DNA of 64,000 bases from Dyella_B acidisoli (lineage in GTDB: Bacteria; Pseudomonadota; Gammaproteobacteria; Xanthomonadales; Rhodanobacteraceae). The position numbers were made by a program, and so were the translations under genes. The stretch spans positions 1,116,001 to 1,180,000 of the forward strand of contig NZ_CP064031.1 of the NCBI RefSeq assembly GCF_049532895.1, written 5' to 3'. The notes under the pieces were generated by a model. It was not told the DNA's origin and searched no databases. It was given only the letters and a program-made list of their open reading frames with translations. Within the stretch, counting starts at the first letter, position 1. Each line of letters starts with the position of its first letter. This document shows positions 1-7,035 of the stretch, piece after piece.

Positions 1-2
1 GC

Positions 3-734
3 GCAGCGGTCGGCGGCATGATCTTCGGGCGGCTGCGTCCGGTGAATGCGCATCTGGCGCTGCATCCGGATCGCAGTCCATTGCATCACTTGCTGCAAAC
101 CCTCACCACCCGTTCTTACCTGATCGGTTTTGCCACTACGGCCATGCTGACCATGGGTGGATTTCTGCTAATGCCGTATTCGACGATGTTCCTGGTGCAC
201 AACGTCGGCATTTCGGTGGATCAGTTGACGGTGGTGTATCTGGTGACGGGTGTGATCTCGGCGATCATGGGACCGCTGATCGGTCGCGCCAGCGACGCGT
301 TCGGCAAGTTCCGCGTGTTTGCGTTCGGCTGCATGGCTACGGTCATCATGGTGGTGATCTACACGCGTATGTCCAACGAGGCGTTGTGGACGTTGATCGC
401 CATCAGCGCGCTGCTGCAGATCGGCATCTTCTCGCGCATGATTTCGTCGTCGGCGCTGATGTCCGCGTTGCCGAAACCTGCCGATCGCGGCGCGTATATG
501 TCGATCAGTTCTTCGCTGCAGCAGATGTCTGGCGGCCTCGCGGCGATGCTTGGTGGCCTGGTTGTGGTGCAGGCGGCAGATAGCCGGTTGCTGCATTTCG
601 AAGTGCTGGGTGACGTTATTGTGTGCACCACGTTGCTGTCGTTCGTATTGATGTATTTCGTGAACCGCAGGGTGGCGGGTGCGGCCGTTGCGCAGGCGCC
701 CCAGCAGGGAAGTGGGGCAACGCAGGAGTCGTGA
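3..734 (+). CDS. MFS transporter, C-terminal part (5' end outside window)
   Basis: This is the end of a Major Facilitator Superfamily permease. The reading frame is open to the window edge and the Met at 18 is internal, so the start lies upstream. The visible part has about six hydrophobic segments typical of the C-terminal half of a 12-TM carrier. A charged loop of MFS type (GRASDAFGKFR) lies between the second and third visible helices. The substrate cannot be read from the sequence; multidrug or sugar efflux are both possible. The TGA at 732-734 is only 4 bp from the convergent end of tilS. The protein ends in a soluble tail rich in A, Q and G. Confidence 0.8.
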   Translation, partial: AAVGGMIFGRLRPVNAHLALHPDRSPLHHLLQTLTTRSYLIGFATTAMLTMGGFLLMPYSTMFLVHNVGISVDQLTVVYLVTGVISAIMGPLIGRASDAFGKFRVFAFGCMATVIMVVIYTRMSNEALWTLIAISALLQIGIFSRMISSSALMSALPKPADRGAYMSISSSLQQMSGGLAAMLGGLVVVQAADSRLLHFEVLGDVIVCTTLLSFVLMYFVNRRVAGAAVAQAPQQGSGATQES

Positions 735-738
735 GGCG

Positions 739-2040
739 CTAGCGCCCAGGTTGCCATCGCGGTTGAGCGCCGGCTCCGCGGAAAATTTCCGCGGCACGTT
801 CGCTCAACCAGCGATCGGCAACTGCAATCAGCTCGTCGCCCTCATAGAGCAGCGGACAAACATCGCGTTGCCACGGTGGAATCGCACCGGTCTGAAACAG
901 CGAGCGAAGATCCCGAGTGTGACGGTGGCCAATGGGTTTGATTCGCTCGCCGCCGCTGCGCCAGCGCACGTCGAGCAATACCGGAAGCTGTGCTGTATGC
1001 GTCAGGCTCAGCGAGCCGCCATCGGGTAACGGCAGTCGTTCGCCTTGCCAAGATAAATTCGCAGGTGGTGGCACGGAGTTGCGCGGCGCCATCGCCCACA
1101 ACCGGTTTTTCCACACATGCACTTCAGCACCGGGCCATTGGATGCACGGTAGCTGCCCATCTTGCGCCGTGCATTGACGTTCGATCTGTTGACGCTGCCC
1201 CGTGGTTGGCGCGGTCAATCCCTGCGAGTGCAACCAATGCGCTAGCAGTGGGTCGCGCAAAGCAGGGGGCAATGCCAGCCAGCCACGAGCATCCAGGCTG
1301 TTTGTGACGTCGTCGCGTAGCGTTTCTAGCGCGGCGAGCCATTCGTTCTGCAGCTCGTCCGCAGCAGTGCGGCACAACTTGGCGCTATGCGCGACGGAGA
1401 TCGCTGCCTGCGGCCAGTGCGTTCTCAGCAGCGGAATGACTTCGTGACGCAAGTGGTTGCGTGCGAGCTGGCGATCATCGTTGGACGGATCGTGGATGCA
1501 AGGCAAGTCATGCGTCTGGACGTAATCGCGCAACACCTGTCGCGGCACTTCAAGTAGCGGTCGCCAAACCGCGCCGTGGCCGAGTGGACGTTCCGCACGC
1601 ATGCCACCGAGCCCTTCAGGGCCGGCGCCGCGCAACAGTTTCAGCAACACGGTTTCCACTTGGTCATCCAGATGATGGCCGAAGACCAGTCGCTCGTTCT
1701 CGTGAAGATATTCGGCAAAAACCGCGTAGCGAGCATGTCGTGCGGCTGCTTCCAGACCGATGCCGCTGGAGCGGTCCACCTTGACGACGTGCACGTCGCA
1801 AGGCAATCCCAGCGCTGCACAGAAAGCGCGGCAATGCGCGGCCCAGCGTGCGCTTTCCGCGTGCAGGCCATGATCTACGTGTAATGCGCGCAAGCCGCGT
1901 GCGCGTGCTTCAGGCATGTGTGCCAGGGCATGCAGCAGCGCGCTTGAATCCGGGCCGCCGCTGTAGGCGACGCAGAGCGATCCTTCCCGATGCGTGCACA
2001 GCGCCTGCTGCAGAACACCAGATAGGGATGCTTCAGCCAC
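739..2040 (-). CDS. tilS: tRNA(Ile)-lysidine synthase
   Basis: TilS uses ATP and lysine to convert C34 of the CAU-anticodon tRNA-Ile to lysidine, so that the tRNA reads AUA as isoleucine; it acts in the cytoplasm and is normally essential. The PP-loop ATP motif SGGPDS is at residues 27-32, followed by HVDHGL, the GHHLDDQVET segment and the family's substrate-binding and C-terminal domains. At 433 aa the length is normal. The start is a GTG at 2040, which lies inside the end of the upstream NYN-domain gene (8-bp overlap), so the two are probably translationally coupled. In many relatives tilS follows accA instead; here other genes lie between. Confidence 0.95.
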   Translation of the reverse strand: MAEASLSGVLQQALCTHREGSLCVAYSGGPDSSALLHALAHMPEARARGLRALHVDHGLHAESARWAAHCRAFCAALGLPCDVHVVKVDRSSGIGLEAAARHARYAVFAEYLHENERLVFGHHLDDQVETVLLKLLRGAGPEGLGGMRAERPLGHGAVWRPLLEVPRQVLRDYVQTHDLPCIHDPSNDDRQLARNHLRHEVIPLLRTHWPQAAISVAHSAKLCRTAADELQNEWLAALETLRDDVTNSLDARGWLALPPALRDPLLAHWLHSQGLTAPTTGQRQQIERQCTAQDGQLPCIQWPGAEVHVWKNRLWAMAPRNSVPPPANLSWQGERLPLPDGGSLSLTHTAQLPVLLDVRWRSGGERIKPIGHRHTRDLRSLFQTGAIPPWQRDVCPLLYEGDELIAVADRWLSERAAEIFRGAGAQPRWQPGR

Positions 2041-2785
2041 GCGCCACCGGTTTCTTCTTGTTGCGAACGTAGATCGCCTTGGGACGACCCTCGCCGGGGC
2101 TGCGTCGGTCTAGTTCAAAAAGATCGATCGCAGCGATGAGATCACTCAGCTTGCCGTAGCCATAGCTGCGCGAATCGAAGTTCGGACGCTGCTTGGTGAT
2201 GATCGAGCCCACGCCACCCAACCCCGCCCAGCCTTCGTCGTCGGATGCGGCGTCGATGGCGTTGCGTAGCAGATTGATCAGGCCGCCGTCCTTTTTCAAT
2301 TGTGCCGGTGGACGTGGTTTGAGCGGCTGCTCTTCGTCGGGTTTCCCAGCAAGGATTTCGGTGTAGATGAATTTGTCGCAGGCAGCGACGAAGGGTTCTG
2401 GCGTTTTGCGTTCGCCGAAGCCATACACGATCAGGCCGGATTCGCGAATGCGTGCAGCCAGTCGAGTGAAATCGCTATCGCTGGAAACGATGCAGAAACC
2501 ATCGAAGCGGCCGGAATAGAGCAGGTCCATCGCATCGATGATCATGGCCGAGTCGGTGGCGTTCTTGCCGCTTGTGTAACTGAATTGCTGGATCGGCTGG
2601 ATCGACTGCGTGAGCAGTTGTTCTTTCCAGCTCTTCAGCTGAGTGCCTGTCCAGTCACCGTAAGCACGCTTGACGTGGGCGGTGCCGTACTTGGCCACTT
2701 CAGCCAGCAGGCCGTCGGCGATCGACGGTTGCGTGTTGTCGGCATCGATCAGGACGGCGAGCTTGGTGGTTTGCTCGTTGGCCAT
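2033..2785 (-). CDS. NYN-domain (PIN-like RNase) protein with C-terminal OST-HTH/LOTUS-like region
   Basis: This 250-aa protein belongs to the LabA/DUF88 group. The N-terminal NYN domain begins AVLIDADNT and carries the acidic residues expected of a PIN-like nuclease, including IVSSDSDFTRLA near residues 105-116. The C-terminal part, from about residue 175 (DDEGWAGLGGVGSIITKQRPNF), has the look of an OST-HTH/LOTUS RNA-binding domain. The family is thought to act on RNA, but the target is unknown. I chose the ATG at 2785 over an in-frame ATG at 2806 because GGGAG lies 8 bp before it. It overlaps tilS by 8 bp, so a link to tRNA or RNA quality control is possible but only inferred. Confidence 0.85.
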   Translation of the reverse strand: MANEQTTKLAVLIDADNTQPSIADGLLAEVAKYGTAHVKRAYGDWTGTQLKSWKEQLLTQSIQPIQQFSYTSGKNATDSAMIIDAMDLLYSGRFDGFCIVSSDSDFTRLAARIRESGLIVYGFGERKTPEPFVAACDKFIYTEILAGKPDEEQPLKPRPPAQLKKDGGLINLLRNAIDAASDDEGWAGLGGVGSIITKQRPNFDSRSYGYGKLSDLIAAIDLFELDRRSPGEGRPKAIYVRNKKKPVARG

Positions 2786-2836
2786 GCTGGCGACTCCCGG
2801 TGGCATTAGCGGGATGGTAGCGCTAATCCGCCATGC

Positions 2837-4375
2837 TCAGTGTGCATCTTCGAAGGCGTGCAAGCGATGTTCCAATTCCCACTGCGCGGCAGCTTTCTCG
2901 CTGCCTGCAAGGAACCGTTGGCAACGGGCGCCTGGGTGGTTGCTGCCAAGCATCTGGCCCTGGCAAGCGTCGGACACCCACAGGCTTTCGCCAGGGAGAA
3001 AACTGTACGTGAGGCTGTTGCGCGCCAGCTGTTTCAGCATGGGGTAATCGAGCCCGAAGTCTTCGGCAGCGCGCACGTATTCGTGCGTGAGATCGATGCG
3101 TGATACGCCTTCGTCGTCCGTGGATAGCGCCACCGGCACGTTGTGTTTGAGGTACATCGGCAGAGGATGATCGGCGCCGCGCACACCGAGGATCACGTCG
3201 TTGCTGGTGAGGTTGATCTCCACCATCACGTGATGTTTGGCCATCTCATCGAGCAATGCTTCGGGATGATCTTCGTACATTACATCGACGCCGTGACCGA
3301 TGCGCTCGGCATGACCCAGTTCAATGGCTTCCCGGATATGGAAGCGCAGGCCATCCGGCGTCACCAGGCCGGGCGCCAATTCCCCGGCATGCAGGCTGAT
3401 GTGCACCGTGGGATACAGGCGATGCAGATAGTCGAGCATGTGCATCTGCAAGCTGTAATCGCGCATCGACAGATAACCGTCCTCGGGCATCACGAAGTTG
3501 ATGCCGACCCAGCGCGGATCCGCCGAAGCCAGTTCGAAGCCAAGCAAGGTTTGCGCAAATACACGCTCAGGCGCCGCGCCGCGCAGCACCTGATATAGAA
3601 AGCGGATCTGCACCGCGCATCCAACGTCGGCTTGAGCGCTGTCGCAATGCTGCAGGCGCTTGCGTTCGGCCAGCGCCTGGGTGAGCAGTTGCTCGTCGAC
3701 GGCCATTTCATCCTTCAGCCCGTGCGCCAGCAGTTGTTTGCGCACGGCATCGAAATCAGCTTGCCAACCCAGTGTGCGAGCGAGTTCCTTGGCGTGTGCA
3801 AACGGTGGCGTCACCATCAATTCCAGGTATTGCTCGTTCCGCGTGGCGGCACGCGTGCTTACTTCGTTGAGCCAATCGCCCATGTGTTGCTGTGGCGTAA
3901 CGGCCTGGAAACGGCCGAAGGTGTCGAAGAATTGATCGTGGCCCGAGTGGCCGTTGGCAGGCACGAAGCTACGCATGGAGAAGACATCTACGAGCGTGTC
4001 GTAGAAGTGCTGGTCGCTTAGTGCATCAGCAGCGGGGCGTTGGCCGGTTCCGCAATTCGGGCTGCTGGCATCGTGCTTGTCGATCAGACTCAACGTGGTG
4101 ACATCCACACACAAACCATCGGCGGCCGCCTGGGCGATCCACGACTCGGCATACACCGCGCCGCTGAGATGGTTATGCAGATCGCCACCTTTGGGCATGC
4201 TGGCTAGAAAAGCATGCAAGGCGAGCGGGCCTTGCTGGCGGGCTGTCTCGAAAGCCTTGGCAGTCTGTGTCTCGGCGGCGTCGGCAAGCTTTGGCACGGC
4301 TTGCGCCGAAACATGGGTCGCACAGATCAACGCTGCGCCGATGAGTGCGCAGCGCAAAAAGGAGTGAGCCTGCAT
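2837..4375 (-). CDS. Secreted adenosine deaminase-family enzyme (ADGF-like)
   Basis: This 512-aa metal-dependent amidohydrolase is of the adenosine/AMP deaminase family. A signal peptide (hydrophobic stretch then THVSAQA) suggests periplasmic or secreted location. Family motifs are intact: HNHL (metal His at 67 and 69), HAGEL, ERIGHGVD and STDDEGVSR, which supply the remaining metal ligands and the catalytic Glu, His and Asp. Its length and leader resemble secreted adenosine deaminase growth-factor-type proteins more than the 330-aa cytosolic enzyme. The likely role is deaminating external adenosine for purine salvage; specificity is not proved. The ATG at 4375 begins the signal peptide; an in-frame TTG at 4417 is less likely. 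Confidence 0.88.
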   Translation of the reverse strand: MQAHSFLRCALIGAALICATHVSAQAVPKLADAAETQTAKAFETARQQGPLALHAFLASMPKGGDLHNHLSGAVYAESWIAQAAADGLCVDVTTLSLIDKHDASSPNCGTGQRPAADALSDQHFYDTLVDVFSMRSFVPANGHSGHDQFFDTFGRFQAVTPQQHMGDWLNEVSTRAATRNEQYLELMVTPPFAHAKELARTLGWQADFDAVRKQLLAHGLKDEMAVDEQLLTQALAERKRLQHCDSAQADVGCAVQIRFLYQVLRGAAPERVFAQTLLGFELASADPRWVGINFVMPEDGYLSMRDYSLQMHMLDYLHRLYPTVHISLHAGELAPGLVTPDGLRFHIREAIELGHAERIGHGVDVMYEDHPEALLDEMAKHHVMVEINLTSNDVILGVRGADHPLPMYLKHNVPVALSTDDEGVSRIDLTHEYVRAAEDFGLDYPMLKQLARNSLTYSFLPGESLWVSDACQGQMLGSNHPGARCQRFLAGSEKAAAQWELEHRLHAFEDAH

Positions 4376-4456
4376 GGAAGAATCACGTGACGGAGATGTC
4401 CGGCGATTCTTCAGCAAAAACCGGGAGGCTGCCAGCTATTCCTGACGAAAGCTTCG

Positions 4457-4843
4457 TTAGCTGCGGAAATTCAATTCCACCCCGACTCCGGCCGGATCGG
4501 TGAGGAATACTTGTACCTGCGGTGGCATGTCCACCACATCGATGCGATAGGGAACGCCGGCTGCATCGAGCTTCGCGCGCATGGCTGGAAGGCCGACGCA
4601 GGCAAAGGCGACGTGATCCAGCCAGCCGGTGGCTTGCGCAGATGCCTGACCGCCGCCGCGTGATGTCAGATGCATGACCGGCTCGGCGCCCGCATAAAGC
4701 CAGTAGCCGCGCGAACCGGAGCGAAACGTGGGGCGCGGCCCCTCGTGCAGGCCGATGATGTCCACGTAGAAGTGGCGCACCCGTTCAAGCAGCTCGGCGG
4801 GTGCGCTGAGGTTGACGTGATCTATGCCCTGCACACCCGCCAT
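4457..4843 (-). CDS. VOC-superfamily (glyoxalase/bleomycin-resistance fold) protein
   Basis: This is a 128-aa single VOC domain with the usual elements: GIDHVNLSAP at the N-terminus, HFYVDIIGL, LDHVAFACV at the centre and FLTDPAGVGVELNF at the end. The His and Glu residues that bind metal in this fold are visible (H9, H77, E124). Substrate is unknown; dioxygenase-like, glyoxalase-like and resistance proteins share this fold. It starts at the ATG at 4843, 11 bp after the accA stop, and probably sits in the accA transcript. A longer open frame runs upstream through accA, but the VOC homology begins exactly at this ATG. Confidence 0.85.
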   Translation of the reverse strand: MAGVQGIDHVNLSAPAELLERVRHFYVDIIGLHEGPRPTFRSGSRGYWLYAGAEPVMHLTSRGGGQASAQATGWLDHVAFACVGLPAMRAKLDAAGVPYRIDVVDMPPQVQVFLTDPAGVGVELNFRS

Positions 4844-4854
4844 GGCACTGCCAC

Positions 4855-5811
4855 TTACTCGGTATATGCGCCGTAACTGCGCAGGCGGCGATAACGCTGC
4901 TCCAGCAGTTCGGGGGTCGGAATGGCTTCGAGCTTGTCCAGCTCGTTGAGCAGTACGGCCTTCAGGCGCACTGCCATCGAGTGCGGATTGCGGTGGGCGC
5001 CACCCAAAGGCTCGCGCACGACTTTGTCGATCAGGCCCAGCTCCAGCAAGCGTGGAGCGATCAGACCCAGCGCCTCTGCGGCATCCTTGGCCTTTTCCGC
5101 GCTCTTCCACAGGATCGATGCGCAACCTTCCGGTGAAATCACGGAATAGGTGGAGTACTGCAGCATGATCGTGCGGTCGCCTACGCCGATCGCCAGCGCG
5201 CCGCCGGAGCCGCCTTCGCCGATCACCGTGCAAATGATCGGCACTTTCAATTCGGCCATTTCCAGCAGGTTGCGTGCGATGGCTTCGCTTTGGCCTCGCT
5301 CCTCCGCACCGACACCGGGATACGCACCTGGCGTATCGATGAGCGTGAGCAATGGAAGTTTGAAACGTTCGGCGAGCTTCATCAGCCGCAGCGCTTTGCG
5401 ATAGCCCTCTGGTCGCGGCATGCCGAAGTTGCGGCGTACCTTGCCTTTGGTATCGCGCGCCTTCTGATGGCCAATGATGACGACCGAACGCCCATTGATG
5501 CGGCCGATGCCGCCCACGATGGCGGCGTCGTCGGCATACGCACGATCACCAGCCAGTTCGTGAAATTCCTCGCACATCACGCCGATGTAATCGAGCGTGT
5601 AAGGCCGTGCAGGGTGACGCGACAGCTGGGTGACTTGCCAAGGTGTAAGCGTGCGGAAGATATCCGCCGTCTTCACCTTGAGCTTCTCGCGCAGCCGGAC
5701 GACTTCCTCGTCGATGTTGAACGCCTGGCCAGAGCTGGCATGCCGCAGCTCCTCGATCTTGGCCTCCAGCTCGGCAATCGGTTGTTCGAAATCGAGGAAA
5801 TTCGGGTTCAT
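4855..5811 (-). CDS. accA: Acetyl-CoA carboxylase carboxyltransferase subunit alpha
   Basis: AccA with AccD forms the carboxyltransferase that moves CO2 from biotin to acetyl-CoA, giving malonyl-CoA for fatty acid synthesis. The 318-aa protein starts MNPNFLDFEQPIAELE, has the N-terminal coiled helix, and carries the crotonase-fold core with GEGGSGGALAIGVGD and the RNFGMPRPEGYRKALRLM segment. Length matches the E. coli protein (319 aa). The open frame extends upstream to 6015, but those 68 residues have no AccA similarity, so I placed the start at the ATG at 5811. accA usually follows dnaE directly in this lineage; here a foreign-looking cassette separates them. Confidence 0.97.
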   Translation of the reverse strand: MNPNFLDFEQPIAELEAKIEELRHASSGQAFNIDEEVVRLREKLKVKTADIFRTLTPWQVTQLSRHPARPYTLDYIGVMCEEFHELAGDRAYADDAAIVGGIGRINGRSVVIIGHQKARDTKGKVRRNFGMPRPEGYRKALRLMKLAERFKLPLLTLIDTPGAYPGVGAEERGQSEAIARNLLEMAELKVPIICTVIGEGGSGGALAIGVGDRTIMLQYSTYSVISPEGCASILWKSAEKAKDAAEALGLIAPRLLELGLIDKVVREPLGGAHRNPHSMAVRLKAVLLNELDKLEAIPTPELLEQRYRRLRSYGAYTE

Positions 5812-6055
5812 TCGGTCACTTACGTGGCACAGAAGCGGGCCAGTATACCCGGGGTGCGTGACGGGGCGGGAACGGAGGCGTATGGGCCCTCGCAATGCGG
5901 TTTCTCGCCGGCGGTGGGGAGGGGGCGGGGGTATTCGGGAATCGTGACGGAGTGTGTTGCTCGGGTCTCGACGTCTGACGCATGATCTGCGCTGGGCGCC
6001 CGGAATGGCGCCCATTTCTATGGAAGCTTTTTGGACATCGCTTAAGGAGAATGGG
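5812..6055. other. Intergenic region between accA and the GH23/Ivy cassette
   Basis: These 244 bp separate divergent genes and should hold promoters for both. A G-rich tract (GGTGGGGAGGGGGCGGGGG, about 5914-5932) marks the change from the GC-rich accA side to the AT-richer cassette. I see no convincing sigma-70 boxes or RNA structure. Confidence 0.5.
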
Positions 6056-6472
6056 ATGAGCGGGCTAGGTTACGAGCAGATGGTAAAGCTGGTTAAGGAC
6101 AACAATAGGTCGAAGATTTTTTCCGACGAGTTCGTTATCTGCCTGATGTGGAAGGAAACGAATTTTGAGCCGGGAATTGCCAACGGAAGGTCTACCGCGA
6201 CAGGCCTGATGCAGCTTACGAAGGGGGCGGTGGATCTGGTCAACAAGAACAGCCCGGCCGGTATTCATTTCAGTCACAATGAAATGACCGATGCGGCAAA
6301 AAATATCCAATGCGGAACCTATTATCTGGATATCTGCAAGACCAAACTTGCCGGTGTCGATAAGTCGTTTGGTACAGGTGCCGGTTATTCAAAATCCATT
6401 TGCGCCTGCGAAACAGCGCTGAAAAACGACGGCACGCATCCTATGGTCGCATTGCAGATGATTCATCGGTGA
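6056..6472 (+). CDS. Small GH23/SLT-fold peptidoglycan hydrolase, probable interbacterial effector
   Basis: This 138-aa protein has the core of a soluble lytic transglycosylase/goose-type lysozyme domain. The catalytic Glu motif reads KETNFEPG (E34), followed by TGLMQL (49-54), then NIQCGTYYLD (83-92) and a GTGAGYS segment (107-112). All four blocks are in the family order. It has no signal peptide and no extra domain, so by itself it would stay in the cytoplasm. The start at 6056 follows AAGGAGA with 5 bp spacing. The next gene, 5 bp downstream, encodes a secreted Ivy-like lysozyme inhibitor, so an effector delivered by a secretion apparatus with its immunity protein is the natural reading. 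Base composition is visibly lower in GC than the flanking genes. A cysteine-rich C-terminal part (C86, C94, C116, C118) is unusual. Confidence 0.75.
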   Translation: MSGLGYEQMVKLVKDNNRSKIFSDEFVICLMWKETNFEPGIANGRSTATGLMQLTKGAVDLVNKNSPAGIHFSHNEMTDAAKNIQCGTYYLDICKTKLAGVDKSFGTGAGYSKSICACETALKNDGTHPMVALQMIHR

Positions 6473-6477
6473 TCCCC

Positions 6478-6948
6478 ATGAGAATGATGCTTACACTGAT
6501 ATTGGCACTACTTATGCCGGTTTCGCTTTACGCGGCCGACAGCACGCAAGCCTGGGACAAAGCGGCATTTTTGTCCTGGGTAGGGAAATATCCCTCGGTC
6601 TACAAAAATGGAAAGAAGGGTGGCTTTCTCTACCAGCCCGCCATTCAGACGGCGCTACACCGGCTATTATCGCCTGCAGACCGCGCGGCGCTTGCCAGTT
6701 ACGACGTAGAAGACAAAATCGAGCAGCAGGGTGATTTTCTCGTCGTCCATCAATGCATGCCGCACAATTGTCCCGCAGCCTTTGCCATGGTTGTCATTGA
6801 TTTGAACAAGCCAAGGTTGTGGGTTGGCTTTTTCGAACGGCAGGACAATCGCGTCTCGACGCGGTGGTTCGGCAATGTCGATGACTATTCGATATTGCCG
6901 GCATCCATCAAAAACGAATTTACCGGTTATTTGCCGGAATCCATGTAG
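6478..6948 (+). CDS. Periplasmic Ivy-like lysozyme inhibitor, probable immunity protein
   Basis: This 156-aa protein begins with a clear signal peptide (MRMMLTLILALLMPVSLYAA, cleaved after AA or AD). The mature part carries VVHQCMPHNCPA, which matches the CKPHDC loop that inserts into the lysozyme active site in Ivy, followed by a strand pattern (AMVVIDL, RLWVGFFERQ) like that of Ivy. Ivy-family proteins inhibit C-type lysozymes and some lytic transglycosylases in the periplasm. It starts 5 bp after the hydrolase stop, so the two are co-transcribed, and the location fits protection against a peptidoglycan hydrolase arriving in the periplasm. Pairing with the GH23 gene is inferred from position and function. 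An in-frame ATG at 6484 is an alternative start. Confidence 0.75.
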   Translation: MRMMLTLILALLMPVSLYAADSTQAWDKAAFLSWVGKYPSVYKNGKKGGFLYQPAIQTALHRLLSPADRAALASYDVEDKIEQQGDFLVVHQCMPHNCPAAFAMVVIDLNKPRLWVGFFERQDNRVSTRWFGNVDDYSILPASIKNEFTGYLPESM

Positions 6949-7012
6949 TGTCCGGACGAGCACCGTATGCCACGGCATGCGGTGTTCGAAGGCGCCTTTT
7001 ATCGAATGAATC

Positions 7013-7035
7013 GGAGACGCTGCTTACGCGTCTCC
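7013..7035 (+). terminator. Hairpin between the convergent cassette and dnaE
   Basis: An 8-bp perfect stem (GGAGACGC / GCGTCTCC) with a 7-nt loop overlaps the dnaE stop codon. On the plus strand it is followed after six bases by CCGTTTTG. It lies between two converging genes, so it may act as a weak terminator; the U-tract is poor. Confidence 0.4.

Noticed and set aside
4844..5233. Extended N-terminus for the VOC gene, giving a 258-aa frame
   Set aside because: The added part lies wholly inside accA in another frame and is Arg-rich without VOC similarity; the VOC domain starts at the ATG at 4843.
5812..6015. 68-residue N-terminal extension of AccA
   Set aside because: Pro/Arg-rich, unlike any AccA; the ATG at 5811 gives the normal length.
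6056..6472. Xanthomonas T4SS effector with XVIPCD signal
   Set aside because: The protein is only 138 aa and is wholly taken up by the GH23 core; no C-terminal XVIPCD-like region can be seen.
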